A stretch of 18,018 nucleotides of DNA from Desulfobacteraceae bacterium (GCA_003599475.1 QZKK01000061.1:1-18018), one strand, 5' to 3'. Positions 6,979-14,818 are shown, counted from the stretch's first letter. Made by a program: numbers and translations. Notes: generated by a model from the sequence alone, not told the origin.

Positions 6979-8584
6979 AAGCCTTTCCGACAACATTCGG
7001 ATCGATAAGGATCGATGCACCTTCTGCGGCATCTGCGTCGAATCCTGCATTCTAGACAACTTGCGGATGAAGCTGGCGCCATGCCGGCAGGCCTGTCCCT
7101 TAGGCGTGAACTGCCAGGGGTATATCCAGTTGATCGCCCGCGGCAGGGAGGAAGAAGCGATCGCCCTGATGCGGGAGACGCTGCCTTTCCCCGGAATCCT
7201 GGGGCGTATCTGCTCCCAGCCGTGTGAAAAGAAGTGCCACAGGAAAGAAACCGAAGGCGAATCCCTGGCGATTCGCGCCCTGAAGCGGTATCTGGTCGAT
7301 CGATTCGATAGCACGGTCGACAGCACGGAGCCTCCTTTTCCCCGGATCAAACCCCGAACCGGAAAAGAAATCGCTGTGGTCGGATCCGGCCCGGCCGGAT
7401 TGATGGCTGCATACGACCTGCGGGTCCGGGGCCACCGGGTCGTTGTCTTCGATGCCGAAAGCGAACCGGGCGGCATGCTGCGCTGGGCGATCCCCGCGTT
7501 CAGGCTGCCGGTATCTGTGCTTGAAAAGGAAATCGGGATCCTGGAGAAGATGGGGGTGGAATTCCGCTGCGGGGTGACCCTCGGGAAAGAGATCCGCCTT
7601 GAAACGCTGAAAGAACAATTCGATGCCGTGATTGCCGCCACCGGCTGCCCGAAGCACGCAAGGCTCGACCTCAAAGGGGAAGATGCTTACGGGATCCATT
7701 ATGGGCTCCCCTTTCTGAAGGCTGTCCGAAGCGGGAAGGCTCCGGAGGTCGGAAAAAGAGTCGTTGTCATCGGCGGCGGAAACGTAGCGGTGGATGCGGC
7801 CCAGACGGCGCTGCGGATCGGGGCCGAATCGGTCACCCTGGTCGCCCTGGAGTCCGAAAAGGAGCTTCCGGCCTTCCCGTGGGCCGTCGAAAGCGCCCTG
7901 GCGGAAGGGGTTGCACTCGAATGCTGCTGGGGAAACCCCACGTTCGATTCAAAGGCGGGAAAGCTCAAAGGGGTCGATCTTCAGCGCTGCACCCGGGTCT
8001 TCGACGCATGCGGAGACTTCCGGCCGATTTTCGACGACTGCCTGTTGAAGCACCTCGATGCCGATACCGTCATCATCGCCGTCGGGCAGGGGGTGGACAT
8101 CGCCCCCTTTGAAGGAACGGCGATCGTACGAAAGGGCATGCTCGCAGCCGATCCCCTGGCCTTGCAGACATCGGATGAGAGACTGTTCCTCGCGGGGGAC
8201 TTCGCCCGCGGCCCGTCCACGGTCATCGAGGCCATGGCCTCGGGGAGGCGGGCGGCTGCATCCGTGGATCGTTTGTTAAATGGGGAGGACCTGTTTTTCG
8301 GCAGGCGGTATCCGGGGCCGGTCGAGCTTGATTATCCAATCGATACCGGTCGAGGCTCGGAAGAACCCCGGGTCAGGCTGCCTGAGCGCAGGATGCGCGG
8401 TGCGGGTGATTTCGAAGAAATCGAGGGAAGCCTTACGGAAGATGAAGCCCGGCGGGAGGCCAAGCGCTGCGACTCCTGCGGAAGCCCTTTCGGAAAGTAC
8501 CGGACCTGCTGGTTTTGTCTTCCATGCGAAGTTGAATGTCCCCATGAAGCGCTGCATGTGGAGATTCCCTATCTGCTTCGATGA
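6956..8584 (+). CDS. GltD-like NAD(P)-dependent FAD/multi-[4Fe-4S] oxidoreductase
   Basis: 542-aa electron-transfer protein. In order: a ferredoxin-type motif C21-x2-C24-x2-C27-x3-C31; the GltD/NfnL-type cysteine sets C43, C47, C53 and C86, C90, C94; an FAD Rossmann motif GSGPAG (143-148); an NAD(P)-binding GGGNVAVD (273-280); the closing FAD motif LAGDFARGPSTVIEAM (412-427); and a C-terminal C505-x2-C508 followed by a canonical C518-x2-C521-x2-C524-x3-C528-P cluster. It therefore has Fe-S clusters at both ends of a glutamate-synthase-small-subunit core. Start ATG 6956 has AAAGGAAG shortly upstream. It overlaps the flavoprotein gene, so the two are translationally coupled and probably form one complex moving electrons between NAD(P)H and the flavoprotein's substrate. 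Electron bifurcation is possible but not shown. Confidence 0.88.
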   Translation: MQRFNLLESLSDNIRIDKDRCTFCGICVESCILDNLRMKLAPCRQACPLGVNCQGYIQLIARGREEEAIALMRETLPFPGILGRICSQPCEKKCHRKETEGESLAIRALKRYLVDRFDSTVDSTEPPFPRIKPRTGKEIAVVGSGPAGLMAAYDLRVRGHRVVVFDAESEPGGMLRWAIPAFRLPVSVLEKEIGILEKMGVEFRCGVTLGKEIRLETLKEQFDAVIAATGCPKHARLDLKGEDAYGIHYGLPFLKAVRSGKAPEVGKRVVVIGGGNVAVDAAQTALRIGAESVTLVALESEKELPAFPWAVESALAEGVALECCWGNPTFDSKAGKLKGVDLQRCTRVFDACGDFRPIFDDCLLKHLDADTVIIAVGQGVDIAPFEGTAIVRKGMLAADPLALQTSDERLFLAGDFARGPSTVIEAMASGRRAAASVDRLLNGEDLFFGRRYPGPVELDYPIDTGRGSEEPRVRLPERRMRGAGDFEEIEGSLTEDEARREAKRCDSCGSPFGKYRTCWFCLPCEVECPHEALHVEIPYLLR

Positions 8585-8714
8585 AGGTTCGAAAAGGTCG
8601 TGAGAATCTTTAAGGACGTCGGATTTTTTAGATTGCGCGGTTATCTACAAAGCTCAAGTGAAAAAATGAGCACACCCAAGGATCCAAAGTTTCGGATACG
8701 GATGCACAGATTCC

Positions 8715-8742
8715 CTATGCGCTATGCACTATGCCCTACGCC
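8715..8742 (+). repeat. Heptad tandem repeat (CTATGCN x4)
   Basis: Four head-to-tail 7-base units: CTATGCG, CTATGCA, CTATGCC, CTACGCC. They lie in the 218-nt gap between the GltD-like gene and the aminotransferase gene. This looks like a short heptanucleotide repeat of the STRR kind. A second unrelated heptad repeat occurs at 14819-14853. I see no gene in this gap. Confidence 0.7.
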
Positions 8743-8802
8743 GATTTGACATGAGTGTGCGAACTGGAGCCTTTTAGATAGCCGTCGACCAGGAGGATTG
8801 AA

Positions 8803-10170
8803 ATGGATGATCTCTTACAAGACAAGCGGCTGGATGCGGAAACGATCAGATCGTACGAAGCAAAGCATGTTCTTTACCCTTGGATTCCTCAGAAGGGCAA
8901 TAAACCACTCGTCGCAGATCATGCCAAGGGGAGCTATTTCTATGACTCGGAAGGAAGACAGTATCTGGATTTCTCGTCTCAATTCGTTTTCACCAATCTG
9001 GGACATACCGATGACCGGGTGGTCAAGGCCATCACCGACCAGGCGGCGCGGCTTCCCGTCGTCAATTCTCAATTCGCTACCGAACCGAAAGCCAAACTGG
9101 CGAAATTGCTTGCCGACATCACGCCTGCGGATGTGACAAAAAGCTTTTTTTCCACCGGCGGCACGGAAGCCAATGAGGGGGCGATCAAGATCGCCAGGGT
9201 CGTGACCGGAAAGCAGAAGATCATTACCCGTTATCGCGCCTATCATGGATCCACTTACGGCTCCATGTCTCTTTCCGCGGATTTTAGAAACTGGAACTAC
9301 GAGCCGGCCGTACCCAATATCATCCACTGCCTGGAGTGTTATTGTTATCGGTGCCCCTTCCATGCCACCCATCCCAACTGCGATATCCATTGCGCGCAGC
9401 ACGTGGAGGATGTGATCCGCCGCGAGGGAGGCGCCCGCAGGGTCGCAGCCGTCATCTTCGAGCCGATTATGGGACCGGGAGGAATGATCGTTCCTCCGGA
9501 CGGATACTGGCAGAAATTGCGGGAAATCTGCAACAGGCATGAAGTCGTCCTGATCTCCGATGAGGTGATGACCGGATTCGGGAGAACCGGAAAGTGGTTC
9601 GGCATCGATCATTGGGGGGTGGTTCCGGACATGATGACCATGGCCAAGGGGATCACTTCCGGATACGTTCCGTTGGGAGCGACGGCGGTACGCCAATGGG
9701 TGGCCGATAAATTCGACGAGTTTCCCTATCTTCATGGCCATACCTATTCCGGCCATGCTCTGGCCATGGCGGCTGCGGTTGCAACGATTCAAGCCTACCA
9801 GCAGGATGATCTGATCGATAATTCCGCCCGGATGGGGGATTACCTCATGCAGAAAATGCACGAACTGCAGGAAAAACATCCATCCGTCGGCGATGTCCGC
9901 GGCAAGGGCTTGTTCTGCGGAATGGAACTGGTCAAAAGCCGAAGGACCAAGGAACCGGTTCATGAGGCTCTGATGGAACCGCCTCGCCCGCCGACGGCGA
10001 AAAACAGAATCCTTGCCAAAATGATGGAAGAAGGGGTTTACATTCTCGCCGGGGCGGCGAGTGTTCTGATGTTGACGCCCCCGCTGAATATCACCCGGGA
10101 TGAGATCGATCATGGCATGAGCGTGATCGACCGGGCCCTTGAAATCTCGGATGCCGAATACCGGGATTGA
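8803..10170 (+). CDS. Class III PLP-dependent aminotransferase (omega-amino acid/taurine type)
   Basis: 455-aa fold-type I transaminase that moves the amino group of a terminal amine (such as taurine, beta-alanine or a related omega-amino acid) to a 2-oxo acid. Visible features are FFSTGGTEANEGAIKIAR (115-132, phosphate-binding region), AYHGSTYG (146-153), D253 in LISDEVMTGFGRTG (binds the pyridine nitrogen of PLP), and the Schiff-base lysine K282 in MAKGITSGYVPLGA. Length is typical. A Cys-rich patch at 176-197 has six cysteines. The start is fixed by AGGAGG (8791-8796), spacer 6. Position between the redox pair and a TauABC-type importer suggests that it acts on the imported substrate. The exact amino donor is not predictable. 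Confidence 0.92.
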   Translation: MDDLLQDKRLDAETIRSYEAKHVLYPWIPQKGNKPLVADHAKGSYFYDSEGRQYLDFSSQFVFTNLGHTDDRVVKAITDQAARLPVVNSQFATEPKAKLAKLLADITPADVTKSFFSTGGTEANEGAIKIARVVTGKQKIITRYRAYHGSTYGSMSLSADFRNWNYEPAVPNIIHCLECYCYRCPFHATHPNCDIHCAQHVEDVIRREGGARRVAAVIFEPIMGPGGMIVPPDGYWQKLREICNRHEVVLISDEVMTGFGRTGKWFGIDHWGVVPDMMTMAKGITSGYVPLGATAVRQWVADKFDEFPYLHGHTYSGHALAMAAAVATIQAYQQDDLIDNSARMGDYLMQKMHELQEKHPSVGDVRGKGLFCGMELVKSRRTKEPVHEALMEPPRPPTAKNRILAKMMEEGVYILAGAASVLMLTPPLNITRDEIDHGMSVIDRALEISDAEYRD

Positions 10171-10233
10171 GATCCCGTCAAAACCGGACCGGTTCAGGCG
10201 AAGCGGCCTGCACCACATCCCGAGGAAACATTC

Positions 10234-10992
10234 ATGCAAGACACCGGCACCGAAAAAAAAACCAAAGTGGAAGTGAAAAATCTCAGCAAGAGTTTCGGTG
10301 ATCTGCTGGTGCTCGATAATATCAATTTCACCGTTGGAGACGGAGAATTTCTGGCCATCGTCGGTCCCACCGGATGCGGCAAGACCACCTTTCTGAACGT
10401 CTTGTCGAAGCTGCTGCCGCCTTCCAGGGGCCGGATCCTCATCGATGGAGAAGAAGCGGACCCGAAAAAGCAGAATCTGGCTTTTGTTTTTCAGGAGCCC
10501 TCTTCCATGCCCTGGCTGACGATTCGGAAGAATGTCGAATTCGGAATGGAAGTCAAAGGGGTGCCTCCTCAGGAAAGAGAACGCCGCTTGAAATACATCC
10601 TCGATCTGGTCGGACTGACTTCCTGTGCAGACCTCTACCCCAATCAGATTTCCTCGAGCATGGAACAGCGCGTCGCCATTTCGAGAGCGTTTGCGACCAA
10701 CCCCCACCTCCTGTTGATGGATGAGCCGTACGGCCAATTGGATGTCAAGCTCCGTTACTACCTCGAAGACGAGCTGACCCGCATCTGGCGGGAGCTGAAG
10801 AGCACGGTCATTTTCGTTACCCATAATATCGAAGAAGCCGTTTACGTGGCTGAAAGAATCTTGGTCCTCAGCAACAAGCCCACGACCATTAAAGCCGAGG
10901 TCGTGATCGATCTCCCCAGGCCGAGGAATTATCTGGATCCTGAATTCATCCGAATCCGTAAAGAGGTTACGGATTTGATTCGCTGGTGGTGA
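10234..10992 (+). CDS. ABC importer ATPase 1 (SsuB/TauB type) with degenerate signature motif
   Basis: 252-aa nucleotide-binding subunit of a nitrate/sulfonate/taurine-type ABC importer. Walker A GPTGCGKTT (44-52), Q-loop FVFQEP, Walker B LLLMDEP with catalytic E164, D-loop GQLD (167-170) and H-loop H197 (FVTHNIEEA) are all intact. The ABC signature, normally LSGGM, reads ISSSM (139-143). Both glycines are replaced, so the half-site this subunit offers to its partner should be defective. The paired ATPase at 13933 has a normal signature but lacks the H-loop His, suggesting a heterodimer. It starts 63 nt after the aminotransferase gene. Confidence 0.92.
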   Translation: MQDTGTEKKTKVEVKNLSKSFGDLLVLDNINFTVGDGEFLAIVGPTGCGKTTFLNVLSKLLPPSRGRILIDGEEADPKKQNLAFVFQEPSSMPWLTIRKNVEFGMEVKGVPPQERERRLKYILDLVGLTSCADLYPNQISSSMEQRVAISRAFATNPHLLLMDEPYGQLDVKLRYYLEDELTRIWRELKSTVIFVTHNIEEAVYVAERILVLSNKPTTIKAEVVIDLPRPRNYLDPEFIRIRKEVTDLIRWW

Positions 10993-10995
10993 TTC

Positions 10996-11027
10996 AATTC
11001 GCCCGGGAAGTGCGGGTGTTGCGAATT
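10996..11027 (+). promoter_or_regulatory. Hairpin after ATPase 1 gene
   Basis: AATTCGC (10996-11002) pairs perfectly with GCGAATT (11021-11027) around an 18-nt interior that can pair further (CC with GG). The right arm runs into four T's (11026-11029). It could be a weak, read-through terminator or an mRNA-processing hairpin between the ATPase and the binding-protein gene. Confidence 0.4.
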
Positions 11028-11105
11028 TTCGATGATTCTCGGGCGGTTGCGAATAAAAAGGCAAACTAACAACCGGCAACACAACTTCACAGTAGGAGGA
11101 TCCCT

Positions 11106-12164
11106 ATGAAAAGGCATTTCATTCTCATTGCAAGTGCGGTTTTTCTTTTGGCGATTGGCGCCGGTCCGGTTTCGGCGGATTCACCCATCAAAATGAAGGT
11201 CAGCCACCAGCCGGAATTCGAGTCTTTTCTGACCTGGCAGGCAATCGAAGACGGGGTTCAGAAAGCGCACAACCTGGACATGAAAATGGTCTATTTCGAT
11301 TCGGGCATGGCGCAAGTGGAAGCGCTGCCGGCCAAACAGTGGGATGTTGGCGCGCTGGGGGCTGTCCCGATGGTCATGGCGGCGTTGCGGTATCAGTCCT
11401 ACATGGTCGGCATGACCCATGACGACGCATACAACGTATTCGTTCTGGCGCGGCCCGACAGCGACGTCTTTAAAGCCAAGGGTGCCAACAAGGACTATCC
11501 GGAGATGTATGGTTCAGCGGAAAGCGTCAGGGGGAAAACGATCCTGACGACCACCGTGTCCGCCGGCCACTATGTCCTGAGCACCTGGTTGAAGCGGCTG
11601 GGCTTAAGCGACAGCGATGTGAAGATCTTGAACATGGAGCAAGGCCAGGCGGTTGCGGCGTTCGAATCGGGCAAGGGGGATATCGTTGCCCTCTGGGCGC
11701 CGTTTACCATGGCAGGCATCAGCAAAGGCTGGAAAAAAATAGCAAACGGAGAGGACTGCGGCGCCACGGTTCCTCTGGTCATCATCACCAGCAAGGAATA
11801 CGGCGACAAGAACCCGGAAAAGGTCGCAACCTACCTGAAGATGTATTTCAAACAGGTCGACCGGCAGAAGAAGGAGGGGCAGGCCCAGGCCAAACAATAT
11901 CAACGTTTCCTGAAAGACTGGGCGGGAATCGAACTGGCCGACGACATGATCAAGATGGATATCGATCTTCATCCCATGTACGATCTTGAGAGAAACCTTC
12001 AGGTTTTCGATGCCTCCGGCGGAAAATCGAAAGCTTATCAGTGGATGGACGATCTCTCGACCTTTTTCACTTATAACAAGAGGTTCAAGGAAGAAGAACG
12101 CCAAAAGGTCATGAGTACCCCTTTTATCACAGACAAGTTTTTGAAAATGGCTGCCGGGAAGTAA
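11106..12164 (+). CDS. SsuA/TauA (NMT1)-type ABC importer solute-binding protein
   Basis: 352-aa periplasmic receptor. An N-terminal signal peptide (MKRHFILIASAVFLLAIG, cleavage near VSA-DS) is followed by a two-lobe NMT1/SsuA-like fold: KVSHQPEFESFLTWQAIEDG, the YFDSGMAQVEAL and KQWDVGALGAVPMVMA segments that line the ligand cleft in this family, SVRGKTILTTTVSAGHYVLS, and DIVALWAPF. The start is fixed by AGGAGG (11094-11099), spacer 6. It is encoded between ATPase 1 and the two permeases, so it is the receptor of the heteromeric importer. The family binds sulfonates, taurine, nitrate, thiamine precursors and aromatics, so the ligand is left open. Confidence 0.9.
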   Translation: MKRHFILIASAVFLLAIGAGPVSADSPIKMKVSHQPEFESFLTWQAIEDGVQKAHNLDMKMVYFDSGMAQVEALPAKQWDVGALGAVPMVMAALRYQSYMVGMTHDDAYNVFVLARPDSDVFKAKGANKDYPEMYGSAESVRGKTILTTTVSAGHYVLSTWLKRLGLSDSDVKILNMEQGQAVAAFESGKGDIVALWAPFTMAGISKGWKKIANGEDCGATVPLVIITSKEYGDKNPEKVATYLKMYFKQVDRQKKEGQAQAKQYQRFLKDWAGIELADDMIKMDIDLHPMYDLERNLQVFDASGGKSKAYQWMDDLSTFFTYNKRFKEEERQKVMSTPFITDKFLKMAAGK

Positions 12165-12228
12165 TCTCTGTGCCCGTTTACTGAGCCAGAGTTGACTTGA
12201 ACCTTTGGAGCGCCTGAACGCTTACAAG

Positions 12229-12261
12229 AGGCGGGCCGGTTCGTTCCGATCCGGTCCGCCT
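12229..12261 (+). promoter_or_regulatory. Strong intercistronic hairpin between binding-protein and permease genes
   Basis: AGGCGGGCCGG (12229-12239) pairs with CCGGTCCGCCT (12251-12261): 11 pairs with one G-U, loop of 11 nt. No T-tract follows. It lies in the 120-nt gap before permease 1. Like the hairpin at 883-920 it follows a binding-protein gene, where such structures commonly stabilise the upstream message. Confidence 0.6.
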
Positions 12262-12284
12262 GCTCGAATCGGGAAAGGCAAGAG

Positions 12285-13091
12285 ATGAAAAGCGAAGCCA
12301 AGCTGAAAGATCCTCTCGGCCTCAAGATCGTGCCATGGGTCAGCGTTGCGGGTTTTTTCGTTGTCTGGCAGGCACTCATCACCACGGGAATCGTCCCGAA
12401 GGAACTGCTGGCCTCCCCCCTGGAAGTGGGACGGTTGCTTTTCGATAAATTGACCAACCCCGATCCCGATGGCGCAGTTCTTCTGACGCATATTTCAATC
12501 AGCCTGACCGAAGCCCTGCTGGGTTATTTCCTCGCTTTGCTGATCGGTATTCCTTTAGGGCTCCTCATGGGCTGGTTTGTCGTGGCCGAAGGCCTGGCCC
12601 GTCCCCTGTTTGAAATGATTCGCCCCATTCCCCCCGTGGCCTGGATCCCGCTTGCGATCTTCTGGTTCGGGATCGGTCTGGCCGGGAAAGTCTTTATCAT
12701 CTGGGCGTGCGGTGTTGTTCCCTGCGTCATCAACGCATACACCGGGGTGCGCATGACAAACCCGACGCTGATCCGGATGGCGCGATGCTACGGGGCTTCC
12801 AACTGGCAGATCTTCGTAAGAATCTGCGTCCCCTCCGCTCTCCCCATGGTTTTCGGCGGACTGCAGATCGCACTGGCCCTGGCCTGGACGACACTGGTGG
12901 CCGCGGAATTGATCGCCGCAGACACCGGGCTGGGCTTTCTGATCACCATGGGTCGCAGGCTTTTGCGGCCGGATATGATCGTTCTCGGCATGCTGATGGT
13001 GGGAATTACCGGCTGGATCATCGGCTACATCATCGACCGGATCGAAAGAAGATTAACGGCCGGATTGGAAAGAGGAGGGGCTGCCAGTTGA
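12285..13091 (+). CDS. ABC importer permease 1 (SsuC/TauC type)
   Basis: 268-aa inner-membrane permease of the binding-protein-dependent transport family, with about six hydrophobic helices. The cytoplasmic coupling loop (EAA loop) is RMARCYGASNWQIFVRICVP, with the conserved G at the expected place. Other family segments are GYFLALLIGIPLGLLMGW, RPIPPVAWIPLAIFWFGIG and WTTLVAAELIAADTGLGFLI. The start ATG follows GGGAAAGG with a short spacer. Its stop codon overlaps the start of permease 2. Two different permease genes suggest a heterodimeric channel rather than the usual homodimer of Ssu/Tau systems. Confidence 0.93.
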   Translation: MKSEAKLKDPLGLKIVPWVSVAGFFVVWQALITTGIVPKELLASPLEVGRLLFDKLTNPDPDGAVLLTHISISLTEALLGYFLALLIGIPLGLLMGWFVVAEGLARPLFEMIRPIPPVAWIPLAIFWFGIGLAGKVFIIWACGVVPCVINAYTGVRMTNPTLIRMARCYGASNWQIFVRICVPSALPMVFGGLQIALALAWTTLVAAELIAADTGLGFLITMGRRLLRPDMIVLGMLMVGITGWIIGYIIDRIERRLTAGLERGGAAS

Positions 13092-13936
13092 GCTCAGTAC
13101 TAGAAAAAGAAATCGCCCTGGAAGCAAAACCGCAAGGCTTGCATGCAACGGGGTTTTTCTCCGCACTCCTTTTCAACCGCTACTTTTTATATCTCGTTTC
13201 GATCGTCGTTTTTCTGGCGGTATGGCATTGGGCGGCTGTCGGCTCCAGATTCGCCTCCTATATGCCGACTCCGGCTCAGGTGCTGTCCGAGTTGACCCGG
13301 ATCGCAGGCGATCGCCTGGCGGGCAAATCCTTGTGGGGTCATCTGTGGGCAAGCCTTCATCGGGTCCTGATCGGATTTGTCATCGCCATCGCCATCGGGG
13401 TTCCGGTCGGCCTGTTGATGGCCCTGAATCGCTATATCAACGCCCTGGTCAAGCCGCTGTTCGATTTGATCAAGCCGATGCCGCCGATTTCGTGGATTTC
13501 CCTTTCGATCCTCTGGTTCGGCATCGGGGAAGAGTCCAAGGTTTTTATCATTGCCATCGGTGCTTTCGTTCCGGCCTTGATCAATACTTACAACGGCATC
13601 CGTCTGGTCGATCCGGCCTTATACGACGTCGTCAGAATGCTGGGCGGAAATAAACGTCAGGAGATGCTGCAGGTGACTTTCCCCGCCGGGTTTCCCGCTC
13701 TTTTTGCGGGACTCCAGATCGCCTTGAGCGTGGCCTGGGGCTGTGTTCTGGCCGCGGAGCTGGTGGGCGCAAGATCCGGAATGGGGTTTATCATCATCTT
13801 GGGAATGACGATGTCCAAACCCGCCATGATCCTCGGCGGCATGGTCGTAATCGCCGTTACCGCTTATCTGTTGACGGTGATCCTGACGAAGGCGGAACAG
13901 GTCATCTGCCCCTGGAAAACGGATTTATCCCAATGA
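13088..13936 (+). CDS. ABC importer permease 2 (SsuC/TauC type), TTG start
   Basis: 282-aa second permease. The frame is open far upstream (to 12707), but that part only shadows permease 1. The start chosen is TTG 13088, which overlaps the TGA stop of permease 1 (TTGA) and has AGGAGG at 13073-13078 with a 9-nt spacer. No in-frame ATG gives a complete protein. Conserved segments are IAIAIGVPVGLLMALNRY, KPMPPISWISLSILWFGIG, the EAA loop DVVRMLGGNKRQEMLQVTFP, and AWGCVLAAELVGARSGMGFI. The N-terminus is about 20 residues longer than that of permease 1. It overlaps ATPase 2 by ATGA, so permease 1, permease 2 and ATPase 2 are translationally coupled. Confidence 0.92.
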   Translation: MSSVLEKEIALEAKPQGLHATGFFSALLFNRYFLYLVSIVVFLAVWHWAAVGSRFASYMPTPAQVLSELTRIAGDRLAGKSLWGHLWASLHRVLIGFVIAIAIGVPVGLLMALNRYINALVKPLFDLIKPMPPISWISLSILWFGIGEESKVFIIAIGAFVPALINTYNGIRLVDPALYDVVRMLGGNKRQEMLQVTFPAGFPALFAGLQIALSVAWGCVLAAELVGARSGMGFIIILGMTMSKPAMILGGMVVIAVTAYLLTVILTKAEQVICPWKTDLSQ

Positions 13937-14703
13937 GGAAACAGACTTCGAAAATTCAATGCCGGAATGTCAGCAAGATTTTCAGCCAGCGCGGGGGGAC
14001 AATCACGATCCGCGTTCTGGAGGGGATCGATATCGAGGTTTTTGAGAATGAATTCCTGGTGATCGTCGGTCCGGGGCAGTGCGGCAAAACGACTCTGCTT
14101 CGAGTCATGGCCGGCCTCGAAACTCCGACCGAGGGTAAGGTTTTACTCGATGGAGAGGCTGTGACCGGACCGGGGCCGGACCGGGGCCTGGTTTTTCAGA
14201 AATACATGCTTTTTCCCTGGAAAACGGTCATGGGCAATGTCGAACTGGGGCCTAAATTGAATGGCATCCCGAAGACGGAAAGACGCGAAATCGCCTCCCA
14301 TTATATCCACCTTGTCGGCCTGGAAGGTTTCGAAAAGGCTTATCCCCATCAGCTCAGCGGCGGGATGAAGCAGAGAGTCGGAATTGCGAGAGCCTATGCG
14401 AACAATCCGAAGGTGCTTCTCATGGACGAACCCTTCGGCCAGCTCGACGCGCAAACCCGTTACTGCATGGAGCAGGAAACGACAAGAATCTGGCAATCCG
14501 AAAAAAAGACGGTTATCTTCGTAACCAACAACATCGACGAAGCGGTATATCTCGGAGATCGGATCGTTACCCTGGAAGGCAAGCTGCCCGGCAGGGTAAA
14601 ATCGACTTACGAAGTCAACCTGCCGAGACCGCGGGAGCATATCGACAAGGCGTTTCTAGAACTCCGCCATCGAATCACCGAGGATACGGAGCTTCTGCTC
14701 TAG
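13933..14703 (+). CDS. ABC importer ATPase 2 (SsuB/TauB type) lacking H-loop histidine
   Basis: 256-aa nucleotide-binding subunit. Walker A GPGQCGKTT (46-54), Q-loop LVFQKYMLFPW, a normal signature LSGGM (141-145), Walker B VLLMDEP with E166 and D-loop GQLD are intact. The H-loop reads FVTNNIDEA: the switch histidine is Asn (N199, codon AAC at 14527-14529). ATP hydrolysis at its own Walker site should be impaired. Together with ATPase 1 (degenerate signature, intact His) this predicts an asymmetric heterodimer. It is the last gene of the cluster, and no clear terminator follows. Confidence 0.92.
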   Translation: MRKQTSKIQCRNVSKIFSQRGGTITIRVLEGIDIEVFENEFLVIVGPGQCGKTTLLRVMAGLETPTEGKVLLDGEAVTGPGPDRGLVFQKYMLFPWKTVMGNVELGPKLNGIPKTERREIASHYIHLVGLEGFEKAYPHQLSGGMKQRVGIARAYANNPKVLLMDEPFGQLDAQTRYCMEQETTRIWQSEKKTVIFVTNNIDEAVYLGDRIVTLEGKLPGRVKSTYEVNLPRPREHIDKAFLELRHRITEDTELLL

Positions 14704-14818
14704 CCACATTCGGCTGCCAAACTTCAACGACGCAAGACTTTCGGGATCGTGACTTGGGCCTGGCCGTGCGCATCCGACATTTGATCCAAAAAGAACCTAT
14801 GAATGATCTTGTTCCTTC

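Noticed and set aside
8815..11082. A 755-codon open frame on the minus strand
   Set aside because: It is antisense to the aminotransferase and ATPase 1 genes, both unmistakable families with good ribosome sites. It has no recognisable domain and is rich in His, Arg and Gly, as expected of a GC-rich shadow frame.
12707..13087. Upstream extension of permease 2
   Set aside because: This part overlaps permease 1 in another frame, has no hydrophobic permease character, and the good ribosome site points to TTG 13088.
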